DNA of 64,000 nucleotides from Rhodocyclaceae bacterium (GCA_018262775.1 JADFDU010000003.1:1-64000), one strand, 5' to 3'. Shown: positions 18,606 through 30,119, counted from the stretch's first letter. Numbers and translations are program-made. Notes: generated by a model not told the origin, from the letters alone.

Positions 18606-19613
18606 TTAAAGCTTGCCCTCGCGCTTCATCAACTCCTCGATGGTGATGCCGACCTCGGGCGTGCCGCCGAACACCGTGCCGAGCTTGCCCTTCTTCAGGT
18701 GCTCCAGGTTCCCTTCGTAGGCCTTCGCCGGCAGCGGCACGTACTTCACTTCCTTGGCCAGCGTGGCGCCCTGGCTCATGTAGAAGGCGATGAACTCCTT
18801 CACTTCCGCACGCTGCCAGGCCTTCTCGCTGAGGTAGATGAAGATGGGGCGCGACAGCGGCTGGTACTTGCCGCTGATGACCGTTTCCATCGAGGGCGAT
18901 ACCGCAGTCTTGCCGGCCTTGTCGACGATCGGCACCGCCTTCACGCGCTTCATGTTCTCGGCGTAATAGGCGTAGCCGAAATAGGCCAGCCCGCCCTTGT
19001 CCTGGGAGACGCCCTGCACCAGCACGTTGTCGTCCTCGGAGGCCGTGAAGTCGCCGCGGCTAGACTTGGACTTGCCGACGACGGCCTCGGTAAAGTAATC
19101 GAAAGTGCCCGAATCGGCGCCCGGCCCGAACAGCTTGAGCGGCAGGTCCGGCCAAGCCGGGTTGATGTCCTTCCACTTCGCCACCTTGCCCTGTGCGCCC
19201 GGCTCCCACATCTTCTTCAGTTCCGCGACGGTGATCTGCTTGAGGAAGCTGTTCTTCGGGTTGACCACGACGGTGATCGCATCGAAGGCCACCGGCAGTT
19301 CGAAATACTTGATGCCGGCCTTGGCGCAGTTCTCCATCTCGCTCTTGAGGATGGGCCGCGAGGCGCCGGAAATGTCGACCTCGCCGCGGCAGAACTTCTT
19401 GAAGCCGCCGCCCGTGCCGGAAATGCCGACCGTGACGCGGATAGCGCCCTTTTTGGAAATCTGGAACTCCTCGGCCACCGCCTCGGTGACCGGATAGACC
19501 GTGCTGGAGCCGTCAATGGTGACCAGTGTGGCGCCGGCCTTAGCGGTGCCGACGGCTGCAATCAGGCCGATGGACAGCACCCACACGGCGCGCTTGAAAT
19601 TCATTGAAATCAT
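18606..19613 (-). CDS. pstS: phosphate-binding protein PstS
   Basis: This 335-residue periplasmic protein starts with a signal peptide (MNFKRAVWVLSIGLIAAVGTAKA) and has the phosphate-binding loop TIDGSSTVYPVTEAVAEEF, plus ISGTGGGFKKFCRGEVDISGASR. It delivers phosphate to PstCA. AAGGAG lies 7 bases before the ATG at 19613, which decides the start. It is the first gene of the pst-pho operon, behind a PHO box. Confidence 0.96.
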   Translation of the reverse strand: MISMNFKRAVWVLSIGLIAAVGTAKAGATLVTIDGSSTVYPVTEAVAEEFQISKKGAIRVTVGISGTGGGFKKFCRGEVDISGASRPILKSEMENCAKAGIKYFELPVAFDAITVVVNPKNSFLKQITVAELKKMWEPGAQGKVAKWKDINPAWPDLPLKLFGPGADSGTFDYFTEAVVGKSKSSRGDFTASEDDNVLVQGVSQDKGGLAYFGYAYYAENMKRVKAVPIVDKAGKTAVSPSMETVISGKYQPLSRPIFIYLSEKAWQRAEVKEFIAFYMSQGATLAKEVKYVPLPAKAYEGNLEHLKKGKLGTVFGGTPEVGITIEELMKREGKL

Positions 19614-19650
19614 TCTTTCACTCCTTGTCTTGTCTCTTTGTGTGGAGAGC

Positions 19651-19684
19651 ATGCTAATCGAGCAATGTGACGGGAGTGTTACGG
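19651..19684 (-). promoter_or_regulatory. PHO box and -10 element of the pstS promoter
   Basis: On the minus strand CCGTAAC-ACTC-CCGTCAC forms two 7-bp direct repeats with a 4-bp spacer (19667-19684), the layout of a PhoB box (consensus CTGTCAT-N4-CTGTCAT). Ten bases downstream is TAGCAT as a -10 element. This would make the pstSCAB-phoU-phoBR operon PhoB-activated. Confidence 0.7.
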
Positions 19685-19700
19685 CCGGGCAGTTCTACAA

Positions 19701-19742
19701 TCCCCTCTCCCCGCGAGCGGGGAGAGGGTCAGGGTGAGGGGC
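19701..19742. repeat. CCCCTCTCCCCGC hairpin repeat in the pstS-ATPase gap
   Basis: CCTCTCCCCGC and GCGGGGAGAGG flank a short loop, followed by GTCAGGGTGAGGGG. This is a common dispersed GC hairpin of proteobacterial genomes. The 19614-19996 gap also holds the PHO box, the 23-bp motif at 19778 and no convincing gene. Confidence 0.6.
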
Positions 19743-19777
19743 AAGATACCGTCAAGCCACTATCGTTATATCGTCGC

Positions 19778-19800
19778 GCCGTATTGCGGGGGCTGACTTT
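19778..19800 (+). repeat. GCCGT-N9-RCTGACTTT motif, copy 4
   Basis: Exact match on the plus strand at the left border of the ATPase island. Confidence 0.85.
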
Positions 19801-19996
19801 TGCTCGGGCGCTACGCAGAGAGGTCCGGTTCCGGCCAGAAGCGGTCGGTCAGTGCTGATGCCGAAGGCGGCCAGGGCGCCCTGGCGCATCTAAAATGCGA
19901 TAGGCGTTGGTCATTAGCAAAATCGTCGATAATGGATCGCATAGCAAAGGAGAGGGAGGAATCAGCCATGTCCCACAAGGGCTCGTACTCGGAGGC

Positions 19997-22297
19997 ATGT
20001 TCTTGAGCCTCGATCGCATCCAGTTGCTCCGAAATGTGGGGCAGTTCGACTCGGTGAACGAGGGGGCGCAACTCCCGCTTACTCGCCTGGCGCTGATCTA
20101 TGCCGAAAACGGTCGCGGAAAGACAACGCTCGCCTCTATCCTGCGATCGGCAGGCACAGGCAACGCCCAGCTTGTCAACGAGCGCCATCGCCTTGGGGCC
20201 CAAAATCCACCGCACCTGGTCCTGTCTCTTCCGGCTGGTCCGCCGGTCGTCTTCCAGAACGGCGCATGGTCATCCACGCTTCCCGGTATCGCTGTCTTCG
20301 ATGATCACTTCATCGCACAGAACGTTTGCGCAGGAGTCGAGATCGGACCGTCACACCGGCAGAATCTGCATGAACTGATTCTGGGCGCGAAAGGCGTTGC
20401 GTTGAACACCACCCTACAAGCCCACGTGGCACGTATCGAGGAGCACAACCGGACCTTGCGTGCGCTCGGCGAAGCGATCCCGGCAGAAGCGCGAGGCGCT
20501 ATGGCAGTTGATGCGTTTTGCGCTTTGCCCGCACGGGCCGACATCGACGGCGCGATCCAGGAGTCGGAACGCAACTTGGCAGCGGCCCAGTCGGCGGATG
20601 CCGTGCAACAGGCTACGACGTTTGTTGCGTTCAGCTTGCCTGCATTCGACACACCAGCCATCAATTCGCTTCTCGCCCGTACGCTGCCCGATCTTGCGGC
20701 GGTGGCCGCCGCCGGGGTCCAGGCCCACCTTGCGAAACTCGGGCGAGAAGGCGCCACGTGGGTCGGTGATGGCATGCAGAGCGTCGCCAGCGCTTCTGTC
20801 GGCCTGGACCAGGAGATCTGCCCGTTCTGTGCTCAGGATCTGGTCGGCTCGCCACTATTTGCCCACTACCAAGCGTATTTCAGTGTGGCCTACGACGGGT
20901 TGAAGCTCGAAGTCGTCCAGCAGATCCAAGCGTTGAACAACACTCATGGCGAGCTTGCGGTTCTCACCTTTGAACGTTCTGTACACGAAGCGGAGCAGCG
21001 CCGCACCTTTTGGAGCGCTTTCCTGCAAGTGCCGGAAATCTCCGTCGACACAGCCGCACTGACGCATGCATGGGCTCAGGCACGCGACGCGATCGCAGGA
21101 GCGCTCGCCGCCAAGCAGGCTTCGCCTCTGGAAGGCAGTATGTTGTCCGAAGCCGCGTTGGCCGCTATCGCGACCTACGAGGCGGCCAAGTTGAACATCA
21201 TGACGTGCTCGGACTCCCTGTTGGCCTGCAATGCTCAGATCGCACTCGTCAAAGAGCGCGCGGCCACAGCCAACATGGCAGCGCTTACCTCCGATCTGAC
21301 GAGGCTGAGAAGCTTTCGAGCGCGCCATTCAGCGGAGGTGGCGCCACACTGCGTGGCGTACTTGGCGGAGAAGGATGCAAAAACCCAAACCGAAGACCTG
21401 AGAGAGCAGGCTCGCGAGGCGCTGAATAATTACAGGCAGAACATTTTTCCTGCTTACCAAGGGGTGATTAACGACTATCTGGGGCGCTTCAACGCTGGGT
21501 TTCGCCTTGACCAGGTCGACTCAGTCAATACACGAGGGGGGTCGGCCTGCTCGTACAGCGTATTGATCAACAATGCTGCGGTGCCTCAGACGGCCGATGT
21601 GGGTCCTTCGTTCCGCAACACGCTGAGCTCTGGAGATCGCAATGCGCTTGCGCTGGCGTTCTTCTTCGCGTCCTTGGAGCAGGATCAGCAGCTCGCGCAG
21701 AAGATCGTGGTCATCGATGACCCCATGACAAGCCTCGATGAGCATCGTTCGTTGACCACCGTCCAAGAGATACGTCGGTTGCTTCCTCGTGTTGCTCAGG
21801 TGATTGTGCTTTCGCACTCGAAGCCATTTTTGTGCACCCTGTGGGAGGGCGCGAGCATATCCGACCGCTCGGCCATAAGGATTGTTCGCGCGGCGGCAGG
21901 CTCGACGATCGCGCCCTGGGATGTCCGTCAGGACTGCATCACTGAGCATGATCGGCGTCACGAGCTCGTCACCAAATATCTGCAAGCGGCCGATCCGGCT
22001 GTCGAACGCCAGGTAGCTGCTGCCTTGCGGCCTATCCTAGAAGCATTTGCGCGCGTTGCATATCCCACCACATTTCAACCAGGTGCGCTGCTCGGCCCTT
22101 TCATCGGTATATGCGAGCAAAAGGTAAACACATCGGCGCAGGTACTGGGGCAATCCGACATAGCGGAACTTCGGGCGCTGCTGGACTACGCCAACCTGTT
22201 CCACCACGACAGCAATCTGGCATGGGCGACTCAAGTCATCAATGACCACGCGCTCTTCAACTTCGCCCAGCGCACGTTGGCGTTTGCCAGGCGGTAG
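19997..22297 (+). CDS. AAA ATPase with zinc-hook-like motif (RloC/AAA_13 type), candidate defence protein
   Basis: About 767 residues with a split ABC-type ATPase. Walker A is AENGRGKTTLASIL near residue 38, and a CPFCAQDL Cys-x-x-Cys motif near residue 274 sits between helical regions like a Rad50/RloC zinc hook. The signature-like LSSGDRNALALAFF lies near residue 543, Walker B VVIDDPMTSLDEHR near 573, and the switch histidine in VIVLSHSKPF. A helical C-terminus with NLFHHDSN follows. This layout is typical of AAA_13/RloC proteins, several of which act in phage defence, but I cannot see a proven nuclease centre. Start is ATG 19997 or TTG 20003; the latter is better spaced from GGAGG. The partner gene follows on the same strand. 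Confidence 0.75.
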   Translation: MFLSLDRIQLLRNVGQFDSVNEGAQLPLTRLALIYAENGRGKTTLASILRSAGTGNAQLVNERHRLGAQNPPHLVLSLPAGPPVVFQNGAWSSTLPGIAVFDDHFIAQNVCAGVEIGPSHRQNLHELILGAKGVALNTTLQAHVARIEEHNRTLRALGEAIPAEARGAMAVDAFCALPARADIDGAIQESERNLAAAQSADAVQQATTFVAFSLPAFDTPAINSLLARTLPDLAAVAAAGVQAHLAKLGREGATWVGDGMQSVASASVGLDQEICPFCAQDLVGSPLFAHYQAYFSVAYDGLKLEVVQQIQALNNTHGELAVLTFERSVHEAEQRRTFWSAFLQVPEISVDTAALTHAWAQARDAIAGALAAKQASPLEGSMLSEAALAAIATYEAAKLNIMTCSDSLLACNAQIALVKERAATANMAALTSDLTRLRSFRARHSAEVAPHCVAYLAEKDAKTQTEDLREQAREALNNYRQNIFPAYQGVINDYLGRFNAGFRLDQVDSVNTRGGSACSYSVLINNAAVPQTADVGPSFRNTLSSGDRNALALAFFFASLEQDQQLAQKIVVIDDPMTSLDEHRSLTTVQEIRRLLPRVAQVIVLSHSKPFLCTLWEGASISDRSAIRIVRAAAGSTIAPWDVRQDCITEHDRRHELVTKYLQAADPAVERQVAAALRPILEAFARVAYPTTFQPGALLGPFIGICEQKVNTSAQVLGQSDIAELRALLDYANLFHHDSNLAWATQVINDHALFNFAQRTLAFARR

Positions 22298-22462
22298 TCT
22301 CTGATTTCCTTAGAGCCTTCAACGTGGCTGCTGCTGAGTTGGAGCGCCAAGGTCACCTAGAATGTCTTGCGCTGGGCATGGACATTGAACTTCGTCGCAA
22401 AGCGGCCATTCGATCTTGGCTGTTTCTCCGGCGTACCCCGTCAGCCGGCAAATGGAGAACCT

Positions 22463-23425
22463 ATGAACCCATCCGATTTTTGGAAGAACTTTCGGCTTGG
22501 TGAGGAGATTCACGTTTCAGGCACGTTCATCTACAACGGACTGCGGCGATTCCACGAGCTAAAGAAGCTGGACTTTGCCGACGAGCTGTTCGAGTTTCTA
22601 TATGAACTGTCCGTCGGCCTTGAGCGGTTGCTGAAGACCGCTGTGGTCCTCTATGAGCACACCGACAAAACCAATCAGGAAGAGCTGGAGAAATCCCTTA
22701 TCACCCACAATCATCTTGATCTTGTGGCGCGTCTGCATAAGCATGTTGAGCTCAAGTTGGGAACGACGCACAACGACTTGTTGAGCCTTCTTGGTACCTT
22801 CTATAAGTCGCTGAGGTATGACCGGTTCGCGCTGACCTCGGTCTACGAAGGCAAGAAGGAAGCGAAGGCGATCCGCGGGCTGCTGGTCAAGCACTTGCAA
22901 GCCGAGTTTCCGGGCGAGGACTCGCTCTTTGGTACTGATAACGACGACCAGTATCGCAAGTTCATTCGACGGACAACTCTGAAGATTGCGAGAGAGGTTT
23001 ACCGTGTCATTGAAGATCGCGCAACGAAGATCAATCTCTACACATACGAGCTACGCAACGGATCAAAGGCCGAGAGCGTGTTTCTCCGCGAAGTAGACAT
23101 TGCCGACGAGGACATTCTCTGGAAGGAACTGCTCATCTTCTTCATGAACGTCAAAGCGGATACGGGCTACCTCCAGTTCCTCAGGAAAACTCCAGCTCTT
23201 GAGTTTGATCCAGCGTTGGTTTCCGACTACCTCGACTGCTTTAAGTCAGATTCATCAAAAGCTGGCGTGATGGACGAGCTGGAACACCACTACGGCGAAA
23301 TGGCCCGCGATGAAAGGAATGAGCGGCTGCAACGAATAGGGGTCATCGGAGCGCCCAACGTGTTCTTCGACGACGATGACGAAGACATCGACGACACCGG
23401 CGAGGGGGAGAATGTCAAGCTGTGA
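22463..23425 (+). CDS. unknown helical partner of the AAA ATPase, 320 aa
   Basis: I do not recognise a named family. The start MNPSDFWKNF has GGAG seven bases upstream. The protein is rich in helices, with FLYELSVGLERLLKTAVVLYEH and SLITHNHLDLVARLHKHVE in the first third. These recall HEPN-like or Abi-type helical proteins, but no canonical R-x4-6-H catalytic motif is evident. It ends in a very acidic tail (FFDDDDEDIDDTGEGE). It lies 165 bases after the ATPase, same strand, with lower GC than the flanking genes. The pairing suggests a two-component accessory system with this protein as effector or adaptor. Confidence 0.6.
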   Translation: MNPSDFWKNFRLGEEIHVSGTFIYNGLRRFHELKKLDFADELFEFLYELSVGLERLLKTAVVLYEHTDKTNQEELEKSLITHNHLDLVARLHKHVELKLGTTHNDLLSLLGTFYKSLRYDRFALTSVYEGKKEAKAIRGLLVKHLQAEFPGEDSLFGTDNDDQYRKFIRRTTLKIAREVYRVIEDRATKINLYTYELRNGSKAESVFLREVDIADEDILWKELLIFFMNVKADTGYLQFLRKTPALEFDPALVSDYLDCFKSDSSKAGVMDELEHHYGEMARDERNERLQRIGVIGAPNVFFDDDDEDIDDTGEGENVKL

Positions 23426-23580
23426 GGCTCTCGCGACGGTCTGTTTCTTGATGAACGGAGAGACCGCAAATGGTCGGTTCCAGACCGATCCGGAACAAAT
23501 CACCAAACAATAGTCGGGCCCCGCAACACGGTGACACAAACTGCCTGATCTGCTCGCCAAGGTAAGTGTGCTACGGGAAT

Positions 23581-24258
23581 TCAACCAACAAGAATGATAT
23601 GGACCCGATAGGGCCCGCGCGCGCCCAGGGTGACGGTCTGCTCGATGTCGGCGGTGCGCGAGGGGCCGGAGACGAAGTTCACCACCTGCGGCAGTTGACC
23701 GTGCTCGGCGCGCAGCAGCGCCCAGGCGTCTTCCATGAAGGGCACGATGCGCGCCGTGTCGACGATGGCGATGTGGGTTTCCGGCAGGAGGCTGGCGGCG
23801 GCCGGCGTGGCGGCGCCGGAGAGCAGCATCAGCGTGCCGGTGTCGGCGATGGCGCAGAAGCAGCCGGTGACGCCGACGAGGTCGTCGCCGCGTGCCGGGC
23901 GATCTTCCATGCCGAGGCCGGCGCCGATCCAGTCGAGCTTGCGCAGGCTCGGCCAGCAGACGCCGCCGGTGGGCAGGTTATTCAGCACAAGGTAACGCGC
24001 CACGACGCCGGGCACCGCTTGCAGGGAGACCACTTTCTCGACAGTGCTGGCGAGCGCCTCGGCGCGGGCGCGGAAGCGTTCTTCCAGTTGCAGGTCGCGC
24101 TGCGGTTGCATGCCGGCTGGAGGCGCGGCGATAGGTGAGTCCATTGTCACCTTGGCCGCCGTATCCTGGGGACTGACTTTTGGCTCCAGCGTAATGCTGA
24201 AGCGTTTGCGCGCGAGGGGGGCGCGTGGGGGGTGGGGGTCGTTTTCGCGGGTGGTCAT
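23581..24258 (-). CDS. lutC: LutC/YkgG-family (LUD domain) protein
   Basis: The LUD domain is clear from LVGVTGCFCAIADTGTLMLLSG, then ETHIAIVDTARIVPFMEDAWALL and VNFVSGPSRTADIEQTVTLGARGPYRVHIILV at the C-terminus. LutC acts with LutAB in lactate oxidation, but lutA and lutB are not adjacent. The ATG at 24258 gives 225 aa with an atypical basic N-terminus; an alternative ATG at 24144 would place the 23-bp motif (24158-24180) just upstream instead of inside the gene. The 407-aa track ORF starts in a shadow of the neighbouring gene. Confidence 0.85.
   Translation of the reverse strand: MTTRENDPHPPRAPLARKRFSITLEPKVSPQDTAAKVTMDSPIAAPPAGMQPQRDLQLEERFRARAEALASTVEKVVSLQAVPGVVARYLVLNNLPTGGVCWPSLRKLDWIGAGLGMEDRPARGDDLVGVTGCFCAIADTGTLMLLSGAATPAAASLLPETHIAIVDTARIVPFMEDAWALLRAEHGQLPQVVNFVSGPSRTADIEQTVTLGARGPYRVHIILVG
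24158..24180 (+). repeat. GCCGT-N9-RCTGACTTT motif, copy 5
   Basis: Exact match on the plus strand at the lutC N-terminus or just upstream of it, depending on the start codon used. Confidence 0.85.
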
Positions 24259-24338
24259 GCGACTGTGCTCTCTCCAGCCTTCGCCGCAAGCGGGGAATGA
24301 GAATGGCGTGAATTTATTGCTTGCGGGGACATTCAGGT

Positions 24339-25106
24339 TTACCGCGCCGTCCAGCCCAGGTCCATGGTCAGCGCCGAGCCGGTGATGACGCCGCCGACCG
24401 GCGAGCACAGGTAGGCGACGAAATCGGCCACCTCGTCCGGCTCGATGAGCCGCTTGATGGCGGCTGGCTCGAGCATGATTTTCTCGATCACTTCCTCCGC
24501 GGGGATGCCGCGCGCTTTTGCCTGGTCGGCGATCTGGTTGTCCACCAGCGGCGTGCGCACGTAGGCCGGGCAAATGGCGTTGGCGGTGATGCCGAAGGCG
24601 CCGCCCTCGAGTGCCGCAGTCTTCGTCAGGCCGATGAGGCCGTGCTTGGCGGCGATGTAGCCGACCTTGTGCGGCGAGGCGATGAGGCCGTGGATGGAAG
24701 AAATGTTCACCACGCGGCCCCAGTTCTGCTGCTTCATGGCTAGCCAGCAGTAGCGAGTGAGCAGGAAGGGCGCGGTGAGCATCACTGCCTGCATTTTTTC
24801 CCACATGTCTTCGGGAAAATCCTCGATGGGCGAGACGTGCTGGAAGCCGGCATTGTTCACCAGGATGTGCACCGTGCCGTACTTCGCCAGGGCGGCATCA
24901 ACGAGCGCCTTGCAATCGGCGCGTCGCGCCGCGTCGCCCTTGACGAAATGACCGCCAATGGCCGAGGCCACCTCCGCGCCCTTGTCGCTGATGTCCGCCA
25001 CCACCACCTGCGCGCCGTCGGCGGCGAGCCGTTCGGCAATGGCCTTGCCGAGGCCGCTCGCGGCCCCCGTCACGATTGCCGTTTTTCCTGTCAGAGTGCC
25101 TTGCAT
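24339..25106 (-). CDS. bdhA: 3-hydroxybutyrate dehydrogenase (SDR family)
   Basis: This 255-residue short-chain dehydrogenase has TGAASGLGKAIA for NAD binding, NNAGFQHVSPIEDFP, the catalytic serine region INISSIHGLIASPHKVGYIAAKHG with Y-x3-K, and the C-terminus GSALTMDLGWTAR. QHVSPIEDFPEDMW is characteristic of D-3-hydroxybutyrate dehydrogenases in polyhydroxybutyrate turnover. GGAG lies before the ATG at 25106; the longer track ORF is upstream read-through. Confidence 0.92.
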   Translation of the reverse strand: MQGTLTGKTAIVTGAASGLGKAIAERLAADGAQVVVADISDKGAEVASAIGGHFVKGDAARRADCKALVDAALAKYGTVHILVNNAGFQHVSPIEDFPEDMWEKMQAVMLTAPFLLTRYCWLAMKQQNWGRVVNISSIHGLIASPHKVGYIAAKHGLIGLTKTAALEGGAFGITANAICPAYVRTPLVDNQIADQAKARGIPAEEVIEKIMLEPAAIKRLIEPDEVADFVAYLCSPVGGVITGSALTMDLGWTAR

Positions 25107-25343
25107 CACGTGCTTCTCCTGTAAAAATTCAGATTCAGCCGGCTTTCGTGGCTTTCGTGGTTTTCTTGTCGACCGCGACAAACAACGTGGCGCTTCACAC
25201 GCAGCGCAAAATGGAAGTGTAAACCGGAACGCGCTGCCGCTTTGTGTACCCTTGCGTGCCCTCACGCGCCCTTGCTTACCCTTGCGCCCCCGGAAGTGCG
25301 GCAGCAAGGTAGACTTCCCAGCACGGTCCCGGATATCCATGCA

Positions 25344-25372
25344 TTGCACTATCCGGTTCTATATTTTACAAT
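25344..25372 (+). promoter_or_regulatory. sigma-70-type promoter of the pyruvate dehydrogenase operon
   Basis: TTGCAC, a 17-base spacer and TACAAT lie about 115 bases upstream of aceE in an AT-richer patch. The rest of the 25107-25485 gap contains tandem CTTTCGTGG and CCCTTGCG-like short repeats and no gene. Confidence 0.6.
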
Positions 25373-25485
25373 ACGAAATACTTCCCCCGGCATACCCTGC
25401 CGTACTAGAGTGGAAGCACAGGCCCGCCGCGTGCGGGAAAGGGGCGCGTACAACGTGCCCGGTGCGGCTCTTCAGGAGATACACC

Positions 25486-28161
<2,676 letters not shown>

Positions 28162-28173
28162 GGACACCAGGAA

Positions 28174-29544
28174 ATGAGCTCAATACTCGAAGTCAAGGTT
28201 CCCGACATCGGCGACTTCAAGGACGTGCCGGTGATCGGCATAGAAGTCAGTCCCGGCGATACGGTGAAGGCAGAAGATCCGCTCATCACCCTGGAGTCCG
28301 ACAAGGCCACCCTGGAAGTGCCCTCGCCCGTCGCCGGCACGGTGAAGGAAATCAAGCTGAAGATCGGCGACAAGGTCGCCGAGGGCACGCTGGTAGTGTT
28401 GCTGGAGGTGGCTGACGCAGGCGCTGCGGCGGCTCCGGCCGCTGCTGAAATCCCCCCTAGCCCCCCTTTGCAAAAGGGGGGATTGGACGCGTCACCTGCT
28501 GTTCCTCCCCCCTTTGCAAAAGCGGGGCCGGGGGGGATTTCTCCCGCCACAATCGCCGCACCCTCTGTCGCCCCGCCCCCGCCGCCCACACCGATGGAAA
28601 TCACCACAGCCATCGCAGGCGGGGAAAGTAAACATCGCGCCCACGCCAGTCCGTCCGTGCGACGCTTCGCGCGCGAGCTCGGCGTCGATGTCGCGCAGGT
28701 GAAAGGCAGCGGGCCGAAGGACCGCATCCTGCAGCAGGACGTGCAAAATTTCGTCAAGCAGGCGCTGGCACAGCCGCGCGGCGCGGCGCCGGCCGCTGGA
28801 GGCGGCGCCGGACTCGATCTGCTGCCCTGGCCGCAGGTGGACTTCGCCAAGTTCGGCCCCGTCGAGGCGAGGCCGCTGTCGCGCATCAAGAAAATTTCCG
28901 GCGCCAACCTCGCACGCAACTGGGTGATGATCCCTCACGTCACGCAGTTCGACGAGGCCGACATCACCGAGCTCGAAGCGCTGCGCGTGCGGCTCAACAA
29001 GGAGAATGAGAAGTCCGGGGTGAAGCTGACCATGCTGGCCTTCCTCATCAAGGCGGCGGTCGCCGCGCTGAAGAAGTTCCCGGATTTCAATGCCTCGCTC
29101 GACGGCGAGAATCTGGTGTACAAGCAGTACTTCCACATCGGCTTCGCCGCCGACACGCCGAACGGCCTGGTGGTGCCGGTGATCCGCGACGCCGACAAAA
29201 AAGGCGTGATCGAAATTGCCAAGGAGATGGGCGAGCTCTCCGCCAAGGCGCGCGAGGGCAAGCTCGGCCCGGCGCAGATGCAGGGCGGCTGCTTCTCCAT
29301 CTCCAGCCTCGGGGGCATCGGCGGTACAGCGTTCACGCCGATCATCAACGCGCCGGAAGTGGCCATCCTCGGCGTGTCGAAATCGCAAACGAAACCGCTG
29401 TGGGACGGCAAGGCCTTCCAGCCGCGCCTGATGGTGCCGCTCTCGCTCTCCTACGACCACCGCGTCATCGACGGTGCCCAGGCAGCGCGCTTCACGGCCT
29501 ACCTGGCGCAGGTGCTGGCCGACATGCGGCGGGTGCTACTGTGA
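28174..29544 (+). CDS. aceF: dihydrolipoamide acetyltransferase E2 of pyruvate dehydrogenase
   Basis: This 456-residue protein has one lipoyl domain (LESDKATLEVP with the lipoyl lysine), a linker, a peripheral-subunit-binding domain (ASPSVRRFARELGVDVAQVKGSG) and the acyltransferase core ending in LSYDHRVIDGAQAARF with catalytic His. The first linker contains two translated copies of a dispersed hairpin repeat (PPSPPLQKGG, PPFAKAGPGG). The first 80 codons are nearly identical in DNA to the start of lpdA. The stop overlaps the next gene as GTGA. Confidence 0.95.
   Translation: MSSILEVKVPDIGDFKDVPVIGIEVSPGDTVKAEDPLITLESDKATLEVPSPVAGTVKEIKLKIGDKVAEGTLVVLLEVADAGAAAAPAAAEIPPSPPLQKGGLDASPAVPPPFAKAGPGGISPATIAAPSVAPPPPPTPMEITTAIAGGESKHRAHASPSVRRFARELGVDVAQVKGSGPKDRILQQDVQNFVKQALAQPRGAAPAAGGGAGLDLLPWPQVDFAKFGPVEARPLSRIKKISGANLARNWVMIPHVTQFDEADITELEALRVRLNKENEKSGVKLTMLAFLIKAAVAALKKFPDFNASLDGENLVYKQYFHIGFAADTPNGLVVPVIRDADKKGVIEIAKEMGELSAKAREGKLGPAQMQGGCFSISSLGGIGGTAFTPIINAPEVAILGVSKSQTKPLWDGKAFQPRLMVPLSLSYDHRVIDGAQAARFTAYLAQVLADMRRVLL
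28243..28265 (-). repeat. degenerate 23-bp motif in the E2 lipoyl domain
   Basis: ACCGT-N9-ACTGACTTC differs from the consensus at two positions. It is repeated at 30185-30207 because the surrounding lipoyl-domain DNA is duplicated. Included as a near match only. Confidence 0.4.
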
Positions 29545-30119
29545 CCACCATCGTCGCCGTGAAGAAGAACGGCTCGGTGTCCATCGCCGCCGACTCGCTC
29601 ACCACCTTCGGCGACACGCGGCTGGGCCGCCAGTACAAGGGCGAGCACGACAAGATCCTCAAGATCAACGACTCCTATATCGGCCTGTGCGGTAGCAGCG
29701 CCCACCACCTGGTGATCAGCGCCCTGTTGCCCAAGCTGGAGGACATCCGCCTCGGCAGCCGCATGGAAGTCTACGAGACCTTCCGCCGCCTGCATCCGAT
29801 CCTCAAGGAACAGGGCTACCTCAATCCGAAGGAGGAAGAGGACGATCCCTACGAGTCCTCGCAGATCATCGCCCTCATCGCCAACAGCAGCGGCATCTAC
29901 GGCGTGTACTCCTATCGCGAGGTGTTCGACTACGACCGCTTCTGGGCCATCGGCTCGGGGCGCAACTTCGCGCTGGGGGCGATGTTCGCTGCCTACGACC
30001 GCGGCAAGACGGCGGCGGAAGTGGCGAAGATCGGCGTTAACGCCGGCGCCGAATTCGACACGTCCACGCAGGGCCCTATCGTCTCGCACACCATCAAGCT
30101 CGCAAGGACCCGCAAATGA
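29541..30119 (+). CDS. betaproteobacterial proteasome homologue (BPH), HslV-like Ntn hydrolase
   Basis: The GTG at 29541 overlaps the aceF stop and gives a 192-residue protein starting (M)TTIVAVKKNGSVSIAADS. After loss of Met the N-terminal threonine would be the nucleophile; Asp17 (IAADS) and a lysine in HDKILKI occupy the positions of the catalytic Asp and Lys of HslV and 20S beta subunits. It resembles the BPH family rather than true HslV, whose partner hslU is absent here. The stop overlaps the lpdA start as ATGA, so it is translationally coupled within the pyruvate dehydrogenase operon. Substrate and any unfoldase partner are unknown. Confidence 0.85.
   Translation: MTTIVAVKKNGSVSIAADSLTTFGDTRLGRQYKGEHDKILKINDSYIGLCGSSAHHLVISALLPKLEDIRLGSRMEVYETFRRLHPILKEQGYLNPKEEEDDPYESSQIIALIANSSGIYGVYSYREVFDYDRFWAIGSGRNFALGAMFAAYDRGKTAAEVAKIGVNAGAEFDTSTQGPIVSHTIKLARTRK

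Noticed and set aside
22463-23425. Partner protein as a HEPN ribonuclease
   Set aside because: The helical N-terminal region is suggestive, but no R-x4-6-H motif is evident, so a nuclease call is not supported.
23581-24804. 407-aa ORF as a long LutC protein
   Set aside because: The extra N-terminus is the antisense/alternate frame of the neighbouring SDR gene, rich in Arg and His without family features.
29541-30119. BPH gene as true HslV
   Set aside because: No hslU is adjacent and the sequence after the N-terminal Thr differs from HslV; it fits the betaproteobacterial homologue better.
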